Source of the DNA: Sphagnum magellanicum
Taxonomy: Eukaryota; Streptophyta; Sphagnopsida; Sphagnales; Sphagnaceae
Reading direction: 5' to 3'
Assembly (NCBI GenBank): GCA_021904315.1
Contig: CM038925.1
Span: 4,838,501 to 4,902,500 of the forward strand
Length of the DNA: 64,000 nucleotides
The notes under the pieces were generated by a model. It was not told the origin of the DNA and did no database searches. It worked only from the letters and a program-made list of their open reading frames with translations. The translations under genes were made by a program, and so were the position numbers. Of the stretch, positions 35,216 to 46,485 are shown one piece after another (position 1 is the first letter of the stretch; every line of letters begins with the position of its first letter).

Positions 35216-35869
35216 TAATATGTTGATGAAAGCTAGCTTGTTGAGAAGTGTGGGCTACAAATGGAAGAGAGCTCCCTCAATTTTCAGAGAGATAGGCAGA
35301 AAACAATTGGTGTAAGAAGAAGACGTTTGGTAAGCAATGAAAGTTGTATAAGAAGAAGAAGAAGAAGAAGAAGAAAAAGAAGAGTCTGATGTGCACTAGA
35401 GGAATGGAGGAGTGGTGTTGGCATTTACAGAGAGATGGCGAAAAGTGGGGGCACTGGGGAGGCCAAAGTGGGTGGAAAAGAGCATGCGTTCAATAGATTT
35501 GCCGCTGTTGCCGGTCAATCCCGTGATGAACCATATTGTAAGCAACTCAATGGAATGCAAATTCCGAAGTGTCTAAAAATCGTCGGCCCGGCAACAACCC
35601 AGTTAGAGCGATTGTAACCAACGTGTCTATTAAGAAGTCGTAGGCCCGGTAACATAGTCTGAGCTTTTGGACGGAAGCCATCCCCCGATCATTTGCAGTT
35701 GCAGACCTCCTGACAACGACCAGGGATAACTAAGGAAAGAGCTTTGAAGTGGGTTTACACGACCTCATGGAAATTAGTCTTCAGTTGAAAGGATTACTTT
35801 TTGGAGCGGGATGGTTGTGACCTCAATAGTGGGTCACTCACAACTGAGTCATAACAAGCTTCTAGTGGA
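35216..35869 (-). promoter_or_regulatory. Upstream region of the germin-like gene
   Basis: Holds a CTT/AAG trinucleotide run (about 35,351-35,386) in what is probably the leader or core promoter on the minus strand. GA/CTT-rich tracts are common near plant transcription starts. No exact TATA box or start site is claimed. The far end abuts the 3' end of a Helitron. Confidence 0.4.
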
Positions 35870-36842
35870 CTAGCGGGTGCCCGTGACCTTCGAACACTGC
35901 GAAGTCCCCCGGTTTCTTTAAACTTGGTTCGCGTTTTAGTTTTTTTTAGAAACTTTTAACTTTATTATTATTATTATTATTTTGTGATCATCCAGCCGGA
36001 CGGACATTTCATCCATCCCCTTAATCGGGACGGACAGTAGCTAAAAGAAAAAAAGCTTCCCCAAAATCCATCCCGTCATCAAGTCGGACGGACATTTCAT
36101 CCATCCCCTTAATTGGGACGGACAGTAGTTAAAAGAAAAAAAAGGTAGTCTTGGTCAATACAGAAAAAAAAAAAAAAAATTGATTCTGGGCTGTCCAAGG
36201 CCTAAATATTTTTTTTCTGGTCTTCCCCTAAATAAGTCCCCTCATCAAGCCGGATGGACATTTCATCCGTCCCCTTAATCAGGACGGACAGTAGCTAAAA
36301 GAAAAAAAAGGTAGTCTTGGTCAATACAAAAAAATAAATAAATAAAAATTCTGGACTGTCCAAGGCCTAAATATTATTTTTTTGGTCTTCCCCTAAATAA
36401 GTCCCCTCATCAAGCTGGACGGACATTTCATCCGTCCCCTTAATCAGGACGGACAGTAGCTAAAAGAAAAAAAAGGTAGTCTTGGTCAATACAAAAAAAA
36501 AAAAAAAAGATTCTGGACTGTCCAAGGCCTAAATATTTTTTTCTGGTCTACCAAATCTTTTGCCTCAAAAAATCAGACTGCCCTGATTTCTTTTTTCTCT
36601 GGAGTCACTTACATCTGGGGAATTACATTTGGGGAAGCTCCACAAGGAACGGGCAATGACTGGAAGAATCTTCCATGCAGTGCTCACACAGACAGACACC
36701 ACCACTGTTACTTTTCCAGGCGTAACTGAAAATGATGTAACTGAAAATGACCTGCTGTGGGCGGGTGTCTGCCCTGGCCGCCCTACCCTGTTTGTCATCA
36801 CAGACATACAGATAGACACCATGTTTGCTTTTATATATAGGA
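35870..36842 (-). mobile_element. Non-autonomous Helitron, minus orientation
   Basis: Read on the minus strand it starts TCCTATATATAAAAGC directly after an A and ends ACGGGCACCCGCTAG directly before a T. That is the A|T insertion, TC start and CTRR end that define Helitrons. A small hairpin (CTTCG...CGAAG) lies ~14 bases before CTAG. It has no Rep/helicase gene. Most of its length is the GGACGGA minisatellite. Its 5' end matches that of the Helitron at 40,836 (TCCTATATA-TAAA-G), suggesting one family mobilised by a helicase encoded elsewhere. Confidence 0.65.
35990..36560 (+). repeat. ~167-bp minisatellite with GGACGGA hairpins
   Basis: Three full units (from about 36,079, 36,244 and 36,411) and one partial unit at 35,990. 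Each holds GGACGGACATTTCATCCGTCC-type inverted halves able to fold into a 7-bp stem, then GGACGGACAGTAGCTAAAAG, AAGGTAGTCTTGGTCAATAC, an A-run, and CTGTCCAAGGCCTAAATA. It lies wholly inside the minus-orientation Helitron. Confidence 0.9.
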
Positions 36843-39800
36843 TGCTGCATTGATGGTGACTTCATTCTGGCCCACAGATTCATCTTCTTTTCTATGCATT
36901 TTTCCTTCTCAAATGAATGGTATATTTTCTACATATGGTTTGTCTCGTGGCATGGGGTAGTGACCATTTTCTTGGTTGGCACAACCTTTGCTAAATTCTT
37001 TCAATAGTTCTTTTAAGAGGAGTGTGCCACCCTTTGAAAGGTATAAGTTTGGGAAAGGTTGAACTTTGTAATGGTTTTGTTACGATTATTTATTTTATTT
37101 TTTTTCATTTACAAATCTATTATTCAATTTTTTTTACCATTGAGGAATGACAATTTTTTTCTTCTCCATCATGTTTCCATTGTTCTTTTTGCAATACTAC
37201 TTTGTAATTATAAAAGTTGATCTTTTTCTATGAACCATTTTTCTTCTAAGATTAATGTTGCTATAACATTAGAACAAACTTAAATTGTGTAGGTTGACAT
37301 ATGTAAAATAGTAAGTAATGAATTTTGTAAAGATCTAAAGTTGCGAGTATTTTTCATTGCCTACCAAATTATTTCAATATGTAGTCATTTGAGCCAAACA
37401 TTTCAAATTTTATATTACAAAGTTTTGTAACTTCTACAAACTAATGATTTGTGTTTTTCTATTTTTACAAAATTTGTACATGTGCCTTTATTTTTTGAAT
37501 CCTTCAAATTCATTTGAAAATAACATTTTAACATGCTTTAATCTTCCAATTTATATTCCACTCAATCGTCTTTCTTAGTGATCTTCCATATAATTGCTAG
37601 GTTTGGTTTTGATTATTAAAAATTGAACCAACATCAAGTTTATTTTTTGGAATTGGGTTTGGAATTGAGTTTTTAAATTTTCTTTAGGAACCAAAAATGA
37701 TTTAGAATTCGGATAATAGTAATTAGGAACCAAATTTGCAATTGGAACCATATTCAAGATTTTTGAAAAAGAAAGATTAGAACCAAGGGTCTACCTAAAG
37801 GTTAATTTATAATTTTAGTCCAAGTTAATTGGAACATGGATTGATTTTTAGAATTGGAACCAAAATTGTAATCATGATCTTGTTTTTTTTAGAACCAAAC
37901 TTTGAACTAGATTTTAGGTTCTATTTTTTTGCAAACTAGAACAACAATTGGAATTTTTCTAACTTACTTTTCATACCTAAAACCAAAGGTTCTTCATAAA
38001 AGCCAAGAACCGACCCAGACTAATTCAAATTTCAAACTAAAAACTTCATTTACAAGATTTAGAACTTTTCATTTAAATCCATTTACTTCTATGGAACATG
38101 TCATCCATTGTATGCACACATAGTACTCTAAATGTCACACACACTTTGGGTCAAGCTAGAGCCAAAATTTTATGTCCAAATCTTATACCAATGCATAGTT
38201 TCTTTCCTATGGGTAGAGCCTATCAAATGCTGCAAATCTTGTGAACTCATACCCGTTTTTATTAAATAGTACCCAATTTCATCACTTTGCAACTATGTTC
38301 AAATTGGGGATGAAACATGGATTATGTAGTCAAACTAGGGCCTAGAGAGAGGGTGACTTTGAGGATAGTTCTAATCTTTATGAGATTTTCTACATAGATG
38401 CATGGAAGGTGATGCTTCAAGGTTATGGACATGCTTGTCCAAATAATGGAAGCTTATAACTAGATTTCAAATGTAGGGTTCAACTTGAAAACTAGTTGAA
38501 TAGGGAAAACATGAGTTTATGAAGTTAACCATTTATATAAGAAAACACATCAAATTCTAGTAGATTATAAAATGTAGATAGTTGAGCAATGTCATATCAC
38601 TTGGTGGGCTTTATGAGCACCAAAGAACAACAAATGTCATTTGCTTTGACTGCAACAACAACACGTTGGTTGGTTCTTGACAAGTCAATGGATGTTGTTG
38701 AAAGTACATGTAGTTGTGAATCCATACACGATTTCCATAAGGTGTTTACTATTCAAGGGTGTTGAAAGTATGGTGCATTTGCAAATGTTATTGATTACAC
38801 ACATGGGATCTTGTTTGCCCATCCTAGCTAGGTGCAACTTTATGGAAACTATTTCAAATGGTTTTAGAACGTGTGTTCTTTTGTGAACTACCACCATCTA
38901 TCTTTGGCAAACTGAAATCCAAGTTCACAAAGGAAGAAGTTGACAAAAACTTGTTTTTGGCATACTTCAAATGATCAATTTCAAGTATTATAATCAATAT
39001 AGAATATCCTCCACATTAATGCTTGGGTAAAATCATAGTACCCTTTTGGTTTATCCTTATTTTACCCATGCCCTTATGGTAAAACCATACTCTTCACTTG
39101 GAGGGCAAAATTTCAGCAAAGATCATCTACACCCTTTGTCCCAAGAGTACAAGTACATGGACTTGACAATCTGATTACTTAAGCCAGCATAGCAATGAGT
39201 CCAACATGGTGTTGACCGTATAGGGTTGTTGAATAAAGTTTCATCTAGGGGTGTTCATAGCAACAGATAGTAACACTTTGCTTCTTAGTTCATTGCAATT
39301 GGCTTACGAATTCAGCCTAACATCATAACAATGTAGCAAGGTCCTTATTTGAACTTTTATCAAGGTTTGTCCTTCCCACATGTTTTGCACACCTTGATGG
39401 GGATTGCAAATATTGTAGGTCTTGATCCAATGAATGTTTTCCAACTACATTTTTAGATTGTTGAAAACAAGTTGGAAAGCATTTGTTGGGCTTGGGATTG
39501 GTGGTCTTGGAAAATATTTTAGCATAGTCCCTGAATGGATTTCACAAGTGTCTGCTGAAAAATTAGTATATTTAAAAATTTAAAGTTTGGCATTGAACTT
39601 TTCAATTTTTGAAAATAAAATGTATTATTAACAAGAGACAAAGTATTGTAACACTTTTATAAGAGTAATAGAAGATCGGAATTGGTGTTCTGGTGTTTGC
39701 CCACATAGGCCAGGGTTCAAATCTCAGATTTAACAAAGCTTTTAATTATATTCATTTTGGCACTTTTGGTAATTATTCCTTCAAAACATCATAAAATTTT

Positions 39801-40835
39801 GAAAAGAATTTAATTGATGCCAAATCCGTTCGGGGAGTACAATAGTTGTTTTCTTCAGCATCCTTCTTATCTCTTTCATTGGCGCAACTCTCTCCCCCCT
39901 CCGCTTTAATGCACTGATCTGGGGCTGAAACTTTGGGTTGGTAATTTCCCTTTGCAACCCACTTGGATAATCAAACTATCTAGCCAATTAGAACCAAGGA
40001 GCGATCAATGAATGCGATTTGATTGTGTTTGTTTGACTCCTTCAGGGCCCCTCCAAGGCTCTGAAAGCTGAGCTTACTTTCAGGGTCCCAGCAGTCCTCC
40101 ACTGGATTCACTGATGAACCTCATCCAAGATTTCTAGTGCAAGGTACCATAATACGTGTAGTGGAGAGCATCTCCAGCAGTGCTTGGTAAGGATTTACCC
40201 TACTCTAGAACTTTGTTGTGATTAGATTATGACAATATGATGATTTCACAATAGAAGGTGTCCACCACATGCACTCCAGAAGAATCACGTGCATATGGAA
40301 AACATTCAGCAACTAGCTAGGGGGCTGCAAATTTTACAACCCAGCTATACACACTCAGCTGACGTGAATAAGCACTCACCAGGAACCAGGCAGGATGGAT
40401 GGTGTGTGGACAGAAAACACTTGTGCATTGTATTCTTGTCCAACTGCTAATCACAGTGCTAAGCTAATGTACTAACCATCCACATGCAGCTTTTAGCCAG
40501 GGTGCAGCTTACCCGATTACCTCTCTACATAGTTCTTAGTACTGCACGAGACAAACCATATGGAAAAAATATATCATTCATTAGAGAAGGAAAAATGCAC
40601 AGAAAGGAAGAAGAATCTGTGGGCCAAAATGAACCAGCAGCCACCAATCCACCATCCATTAGAAGCTTGTTATGACACAGTTGTGACACCCCTATTGATT
40701 TATGTGAGGTTTCTCTATGGTAAGCTATCCTATAAAGGAGAGGCCTAGTATGTAGCAAGGATAATACATGGCTAGTAGGTGAGTAGATGCATGTAGATAG
40801 TTGACACAAAGGTGAGGATAAATAGGTTGTGAGTA
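36843..40835. other. Intergenic DNA between the two Helitrons
   Basis: AT-rich; 37,600-38,060 is dominated by GGAACCAAA/GGAATTG-type degenerate words. 38,500-38,950 has coding-like fragments in several frames with stops, perhaps old transposon. 39,676-39,735 has a possible pol III box. Near 40,166 a short palindromic GGAGAGCATCTCC occurs. No intact gene is recognised. Confidence 0.5.
39670..39735 (+). repeat. tRNA-like SINE head (tentative)
   Basis: GGGTTCAAATCTC is a good match to the pol III B box, and an A-box-like GGAATTGGTGTTCTGG precedes it by about 35 bases. There is no cloverleaf or anticodon arm that I can draw, so it is not called a tRNA gene. Confidence 0.3.
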
Positions 40836-40872
40836 TCCTATATAGTAAAGGAAGGTTGAAGCCTCCCTTAAC

Positions 40873-41327
40873 TCCGCTCACGGACGGACAGTGGCTACGG
40901 AATGGGAAGGAAATAAACCAGGAAGAAGAAGAAAAAAAAACCTTTGGACAAAGGATATGATTGACGTAAAGACTATGGAATGGGAAGGAAATAAAACCAG
41001 GAAGAAGAAGAAAAAAAAACCTTTGGACAAAGGATATGACTCACGTAAAGACAAGTATATAAGGTGTCACGTGTGGTGTTATTGGGAAGGAAGAATGAAG
41101 CTTCCCCTAACTCCGCTCGGTACGGACAGTGGCTACGGAATGGGAAGGAAATAAACCAGGAAGAAGAAGAAAAAAAAACCTTTGGACAAAGGATATGACT
41201 GACGTAAAGACTACGGAATGGGAAGGAAATAAACCAGGAAGAAGAAGAAAAAAAAAACTTTGGACAAAGGATATGACTGACGTAAAGACAAGTATATAAG
41301 GTGTCACTTGTGGTGCTATTGGGAACA
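40873..41327 (+). repeat. Higher-order tandem repeat inside the Helitron
   Basis: Four ~85-base units of the form CGGAATGGGAAGGAAATAAACC, GAAGAAGAAG, CCTTTGGACAAAGGATATGA, GACGTAAAGAC are arranged as two pairs. Each pair is followed by AAGTATATAAGGTGTCAC and GTGGTG.TATTGGGAA, so the larger unit is about 245 bases. Each pair begins with CGGACAGTGGCTACGG. Confidence 0.9.
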
Positions 41328-41574
41328 AGAATTTGGGGAACCTATGGGAACATATTTAGCGCACCATTGGTTGGTTTCAGAAACTGTTGTTGTGGACAAA
41401 AAGAATACCAATGTGGGGTGGGTATTTGATTTTTTTGTAATACCCATATGCTCTGACTATTTGGAAGAAAAAAAACAGAATGAAAGAACCATTGGTTCTG
41501 GGTATTTGAAAATTTTCAGAATCAAAGAATCACTGGGTTAGGGTATTTCATAAAAAAACAAAATCACACAATCA

Positions 41575-41740
41575 TTAAAGAACCGGAGTGGGAAATGCAA
41601 AGGATCAGCCGGGGGGGGGGATCGACGGGTTAAAGAACTGGAGTGGGAAATGCGAAGGACCGGCCGGGGGGGGGAGGGGGGGGGGGGGGGATTGACGGGT
41701 TAAAGAACCGGAGTGGGAAATGCGAAGGACGGACAGTGGC
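41575..41740 (+). repeat. G-rich 40-60 bp minisatellite, block 1
   Basis: Three units of AAAGAACCGGAGTGGGAAATG, CGAAGGACCGGC and a run of 9 to 20 guanines, closed by GAT.GACGGGTT. The same unit forms block 2 at 42,571-42,775. The guanine runs could form G-quadruplexes and may be misassembled in length. Confidence 0.85.
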
Positions 41741-42570
41741 TAGAGAGAGAGAGAGATAATACAGGGAGCATTGCGCCGCTAATCGAAGTTTTTTTAGCAG
41801 TTTTTGGCGACGTTTTTGTTTGCTGCAATGCGCAAATATCGATCTCGGTTCAGGCCGCACAATGACCGCAAACTCTTCAACGCTGAGACATCCTTCAACA
41901 CCGGAATCCCGAGAGAGAGAGAGAGAGAGCCTGTCTGTGTAACCGTTAAATAGGCGACAATTCGCTAAAACTTTTGATCTCTCGCACGGTTCATCGCCAC
42001 GTCCTGTCATAGTTTTTATTTATTTATCAATTAATTATTTGAATAGTATTTTAATATTCTGTTTCTTTTGTTTGGAACTTCAACTTAGCTTTGCTCAGAT
42101 TTTTAAAAATAATTGTCAATATAGTAGGAAAAAAAAGAAAAGATGATATGGGATTAAAGTGAGATGCTATGGAGAATATGTTGGGGAATACATTGGGAAC
42201 TTGGGCAACATATTGGGAACTCATTGAGAACTTAAAGGGAAGACATTGGGAACGAGAGAAAAATGAAAAAAAAAATCCTTCTAGCTCCCAACAAAGCCTT
42301 GGGTGAGCACCTAATAGCAATTTAATTCAGTTTCCATGGCCACAAGGTATTTCACTCCTTCAAAATGGTCCATTCTGTGAAGCAGAAGGCCCCATAGTTA
42401 AGGTAGTCTTGGTACATAGTTATGGGTTTCAAAATAATGACAAAGTCAAAGAACCGGCCAATGAAGTGACAGTTCTTCCACAAAAACCATCAACTCGGCA
42501 AGGTTGTTGAAATGAAAGGAATCGATGGTCTTTTGTTCCTGTTGGGTTCTCAAGAATCGAAACCAAAACA

Positions 42571-42775
42571 TTAAAGAACCGGAGTGGGAAATGCGAAGGA
42601 CCGGGCGGGGGGGGGGGGGGGCTCAATGGGTTAAAGAACCAGAGTGGGAAATGCGAAGGACCGAACAGGGGGGTCGACGGGATGAAGGACCGAGCGGGGG
42701 GGGTCGACAGGATAAAGAACCGAAGTGGGAAATGCGAAGGACCGGGGCAAGGGGGGGGGGGGGGGGACCAACGGT
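42571..42775 (+). repeat. G-rich minisatellite, block 2
   Basis: Four to five units of the AAAGAACCGGAGTGGGAAATG plus poly-G type seen in block 1, in the same orientation, close to the Helitron 3' end. Confidence 0.85.
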
Positions 42776-42870
42776 TGTTTGAAAAGAAAAGTTTTTTTAA
42801 AAAACCAAAAACATCAACCAAACATTGTTGAAATAACACACCTGTGCATTATGCACGGGGTTCGCACTAG

Positions 42871-43053
42871 TATATGTAGTAAAAGCAGAAACTGAGCTAA
42901 CCAGCATGGGTATCTAGGGAACTGAGAATCCCAGTGGAGAAGTGTCTCCTTCTACCATCTATCATCCCTCATGGTGGGGCAGAGTGAACCAGAACACACA
43001 TGCACACCAATCACTATGGATGATACTGTAACTATAAATGGTCTCAAGCCTTG
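42871..43053. other. Spacer between Helitron and inverted-repeat arm
   Basis: Short unique sequence; nothing recognised. Confidence 0.5.
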
Positions 43054-43621
43054 TGTCTATAGGACTCCATCAAACTTTATGCAGGGGATCAAATTTCATA
43101 TCCCACATGTATAAGTTGTTAAACATGAAAGTGGTTGAGTTGATTGTCATGTCATTCAATTCTTAATCAACTTTATTTTGTGAAATATATTTGGTGTGTG
43201 GTTACAAATCTTGTTGTGTGGTTTGAACCCCCAACATGATTTGGAGTTGGTGTCCTTGCAATTGTTTTCATACATGCTTGCAATCGCTAATTTGAATCAA
43301 AATAAGAGAAGAGAGGACCTTTGATGCAAACCACTATCTAGTTAGAAAATTTCCATTGCACGGCTCCAAAATGAGATGTATGTCAATTTATGGATGAATA
43401 TTGCATTTGAGTTGCTATAAAAATAAATTTGTGTCAGCATTTTGTGCAAATCTGTTATGAGTGAATAGCAATGGCAAGAAGGCAACATGATTGTTGTTAC
43501 TTGGCTGATCACATTTTTTGAACACAAATTGATTGTTATTGATTGGCCGACCCTAGTGATTGACTCATGTGTGATAAAAGCATTTATTGATCATACATTG
43601 ACTGATATTGATTGGAAGGTT
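43054..43621 (-). repeat. Inverted repeat, right arm
   Basis: Reverse complement of 33859-34414 from TGTCTATAGGACTCC to GATTGGAAGGTT. Its outer end carries ~10 extra bases (CAATCAATAT on the opposite strand) absent from the left arm. The telomere-type repeat found beside the left arm is missing here. Confidence 0.9.
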
Positions 43622-44455
43622 ATAGTGATTAGAGGGTCATAATGTGGACATGTAGATCCTTTTTCAATGTATAATGTTCAATGTTTATAGTTTATGGGTG
43701 AAGAAGGGGCAAAAATCAAACATTCAATTTGGATGAAAAAATGATTGGTATTTCTCAAATATAATGCAATGGTGGAGATGTCATTACCATGACATTACCA
43801 TGATAGTTACAAACTAGTTGAATTATAATTACATAATAGTTGTTTTTACATAGTTGTAATTGAGTTGCACGAGTTAAATGTGTAAATGGTTTCACATACA
43901 TTGAATTGCATCTATTAAAACTCATACAACTTGTTTAATATCATTTGTGCTTGTAAAAATGTGCTAAGTTGTAATGAGTTGTGAGGCTAGTTGCAAATCA
44001 CCTCATTTTCTTATAGTGTTTTTAAAGTTTTTTTCCAAGAAGGTCAATGACTTTTCAAATTTTTTGGCAAAATAAAAAACAATTTAATATGTGTCAAAGC
44101 TACCCATGTATTATGGTAATTAAATTCGTCTTGATTTTTTATCCTATATGGCTTGTATGTATTTGAAATTTATGTATAAATAAGGATGTTTAATTGTTTT
44201 GAAAAGTGGGCATAAAAGGTGTCTATTAAATAATCATTTTCAATTGCTTGTGTATTTTTTTTAAAAATAGTGACTTCAGATGGATTTGTTTAAAATATTT
44301 TATTATTAATATATATTTTTTCAAGTGTTATTTACTTATATTCTTTGGATTATATTTTTGTGCATAATGGGAAGAATTTTTAATGTTAAAAAACAAATAA
44401 TCATGATACCTTTAGATTTTGATCTATTTCACTATTTTTATTAATTAATGTATTA
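43622..44455. other. Intergenic AT-rich DNA, no gene seen
   Basis: AT-rich with no coding or RNA gene recognised. Confidence 0.5.
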
Positions 44456-46485
44456 TCGTGACTTTAGCCTTGGGTTCACAACCAAGGCAAGGGCTTGTAA
44501 AGGTGCAAGTTGAAAACAAAAACCCAGGAGTCACATTATCACCAAAAACGAGAGGGGAGATATATTAAACAAACACCCTAACAACTCGCTGGTTCCATGC
44601 ACACTTGGAGTATGTGAGTTTCTGCAGCAGGCCACAAGTTTTATTCTTCTCTTCCATGTCTTCATACAAGAATTCGCCTGCAGACGCCTATTGATCTTTG
44701 CAACGTACACAACTTACACCTACATACCATCAGCAGCTCTGATACCAAAAGCGAGGGTGCAAGACCCTACACACACACTGATCATTCATAGACACAGTTC
44801 ACATTCACACAAATTCGGCAAAGCTGATCACTAAAGCCAGAACTCTGAAATTTTACTTGCAAGTAACACGACAAAATGCAAACTTCTTTGCTACAACATA
44901 TGTCATCCAGATCAGACACCTTACAACGTTGAGCCCGTCAGATCAAAGTTCTCAATATGCTCTAGGTCCATGGAATCTCTGACCCTGATCTTTACAGATT
45001 GCAGTAACACAACCTTACTGTACTTTGCATTTGCGGATCACCCACGACTCGAAGGCTCTCAAATCCACATAAGTTGGGAGACTTCCAACATGAAGCAACA
45101 TGACTCCAAGACTCGCTATTGCTACCCAATGGACTGATCCTCATACCACTAAGATCAGCAGACCTCTTCCCATCTACTACTCATTTAGACAATGCTCTCA
45201 AGGAAACACAAACAACCACTTCGCTTGGTCACTGGCGCAGCGGAAAATTTCAGCAACCCACGAAGATCCTGCAGAACAGATCCCCTTCCTTCTCTACGCA
45301 TCTCTGATTTTCAACCATTATCTGCTCCGATCTCTCACACTACTACACATTCAGCAAAATCAAAAGATTTCCTCTCCAGCTCTCCCCCTTCTCTGACCCT
45401 CTTTTCTAGCCTTCTTCTTCACTCTTTTTTCTTTCAATCCTTCTCAGCCTCCATCCTTCCCTCTTTCACTCCGATTTCCAAGCTTCCTGCACAAGCTTCC
45501 CATGCATCGTTGCCATTCTCACCTCCCTAAAATCATAAACCCCACTACCTTCATTAAACCAGTTTTCGGCGGGCTTGACTCTTAAACCCTTAAAACAAAA
45601 TTGGCTTTCACATCACAGAAACCACAAACAGGTTCCCTGTTCGGTCACCCCCTATCCGGTCACAACATTTTATGCTCCCCGATTGTAGGAAAGTGAGGGA
45701 ATGAACCTTCACATTCCCAAGTGAGCTCCTACCTTGGGAGTTGGAATCCCAAGGGATTCCTGAATATTCAGAGACATATTTCATGGGTCAAAATTCATTG
45801 GATTAAAAATTTCCTTATATCATTAGAAAAACCTTGAAACTCAGATGTTTAAAATGAGTTTTCATGACTCATTTGAATACTTAAAACACAAGTTATGCCC
45901 AAAAGAAGGGTTAAGAGTCAAAGTGCCAATTTGATTTTCAACCATTAAAGTTGGGAATCGCCCTGAAATATATGCAAGTAGGTAGTGTGCTACATATCGT
46001 TAGAAAGATTTTAATTAGGGCTACAACTTTGCTTTAGACCTTATCTCAATTGGAGGTTTGCACAAAAAGTTATGGACCTTCAAAGTTTTGAGAGTTTCAA
46101 TTTTGGGAATTTCGGGACTCCCAACTTGGGAGTCTCGAAACAAAATGACATTTGGATGTATAGCCCCCGTGATTAAACACAAAGAATACTATAAGGAGGA
46201 AGGTGTTGATTTCCCCCAAGTGCAGGTCGTGGTGAGTCTTGTGAGTTCGTGTATGTTTGTGGCTCGTCTGTGCATCAAAAGTGCTTCAACTACGCACTAA
46301 CCAACTTGTTGTTTGGTTTGTGTAGATCCGTGTGAATAATTGAACCACTTGTCATTTGTCCTAATCCCCATCCTAGAGCTCCAGCACATCCTTTTACCTT
46401 CGAAATGCTGTGAGTTAAAGAATGTACCCCAATTCCTTCTCCTTTTGTTGTTTTCACCTTTGGACTCGCAGTTGAGTTTATCAAG
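44456..46485 (-). mobile_element. LTR family 1, interrupted copy (copy D)
   Basis: The outer parts 44,456-44,537 and 45,665-46,485 match consecutive parts of the family-1 LTR at 3449-4352, in the same orientation. Examples are ACCAAGGCAAGGG.TT.A then GGAGTCACATT, and TGCTCC..GATTGTAGGAAAGTG through to GTTGAGTTTATCAAG. The two halves are separated by the family-2 element inserted at an ACATT target. The last ~18 bases of the family-1 terminus are missing at 46,485. Confidence 0.8.
44538..45664 (-). mobile_element. LTR family 2 element nested in copy D
   Basis: Read on the minus strand it starts TGTGACCGGATAGGGGG and ends CTCGTTTTTGGTGAT, with ACATT (44533-44537 and 45665-45669) as a 5-bp target duplication. 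It has the same terminal words and the TTCCGCTGCG.AG.GAC.A motif as 13443-14251. Inside, TGGTATCAGAGC (44736-44747, minus) is identical to the classic primer-binding site for initiator-methionine tRNA. So either 45664-44758 is the LTR proper with a stub of internal region behind it, or the motif lies within a longer LTR. No gag-pol is present. Confidence 0.7.

Larger units (their letters stand above)
40836..42870 (+). mobile_element. Non-autonomous Helitron, plus orientation
   Basis: Starts TCCTATATAGTAAAGG immediately after an A (40835) and ends GTTCGCACTAG immediately before a T (42871). An 8-bp hairpin CCTGTGCA-TTA-TGCACGGG ends 8 bases before CTAG. TC start, hairpin, CTRR end and A|T insertion are the Helitron hallmarks. 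At 2,035 bp it carries no Rep/helicase gene. The interior holds three tandem-repeat arrays and an internal duplication of the 5' end (GAAGCTTCCCCTAACTCCGCTC near 41,097 against GAAGCCTCCCTTAACTCCGCTC near 40,859). Confidence 0.8.

Noticed and set aside
34655-35315. Plus-strand frames of 135-156 codons opposite the germin-like gene
   Set aside because: They are antisense shadows of a fully conserved cupin coding sequence.
39670-39735. tRNA gene
   Set aside because: Has a good B box but no drawable acceptor or anticodon stem; kept only as a tentative SINE head.
42429-42839. Proline-rich minus-strand frame
   Set aside because: Results from poly-G minisatellite units inside the Helitron.
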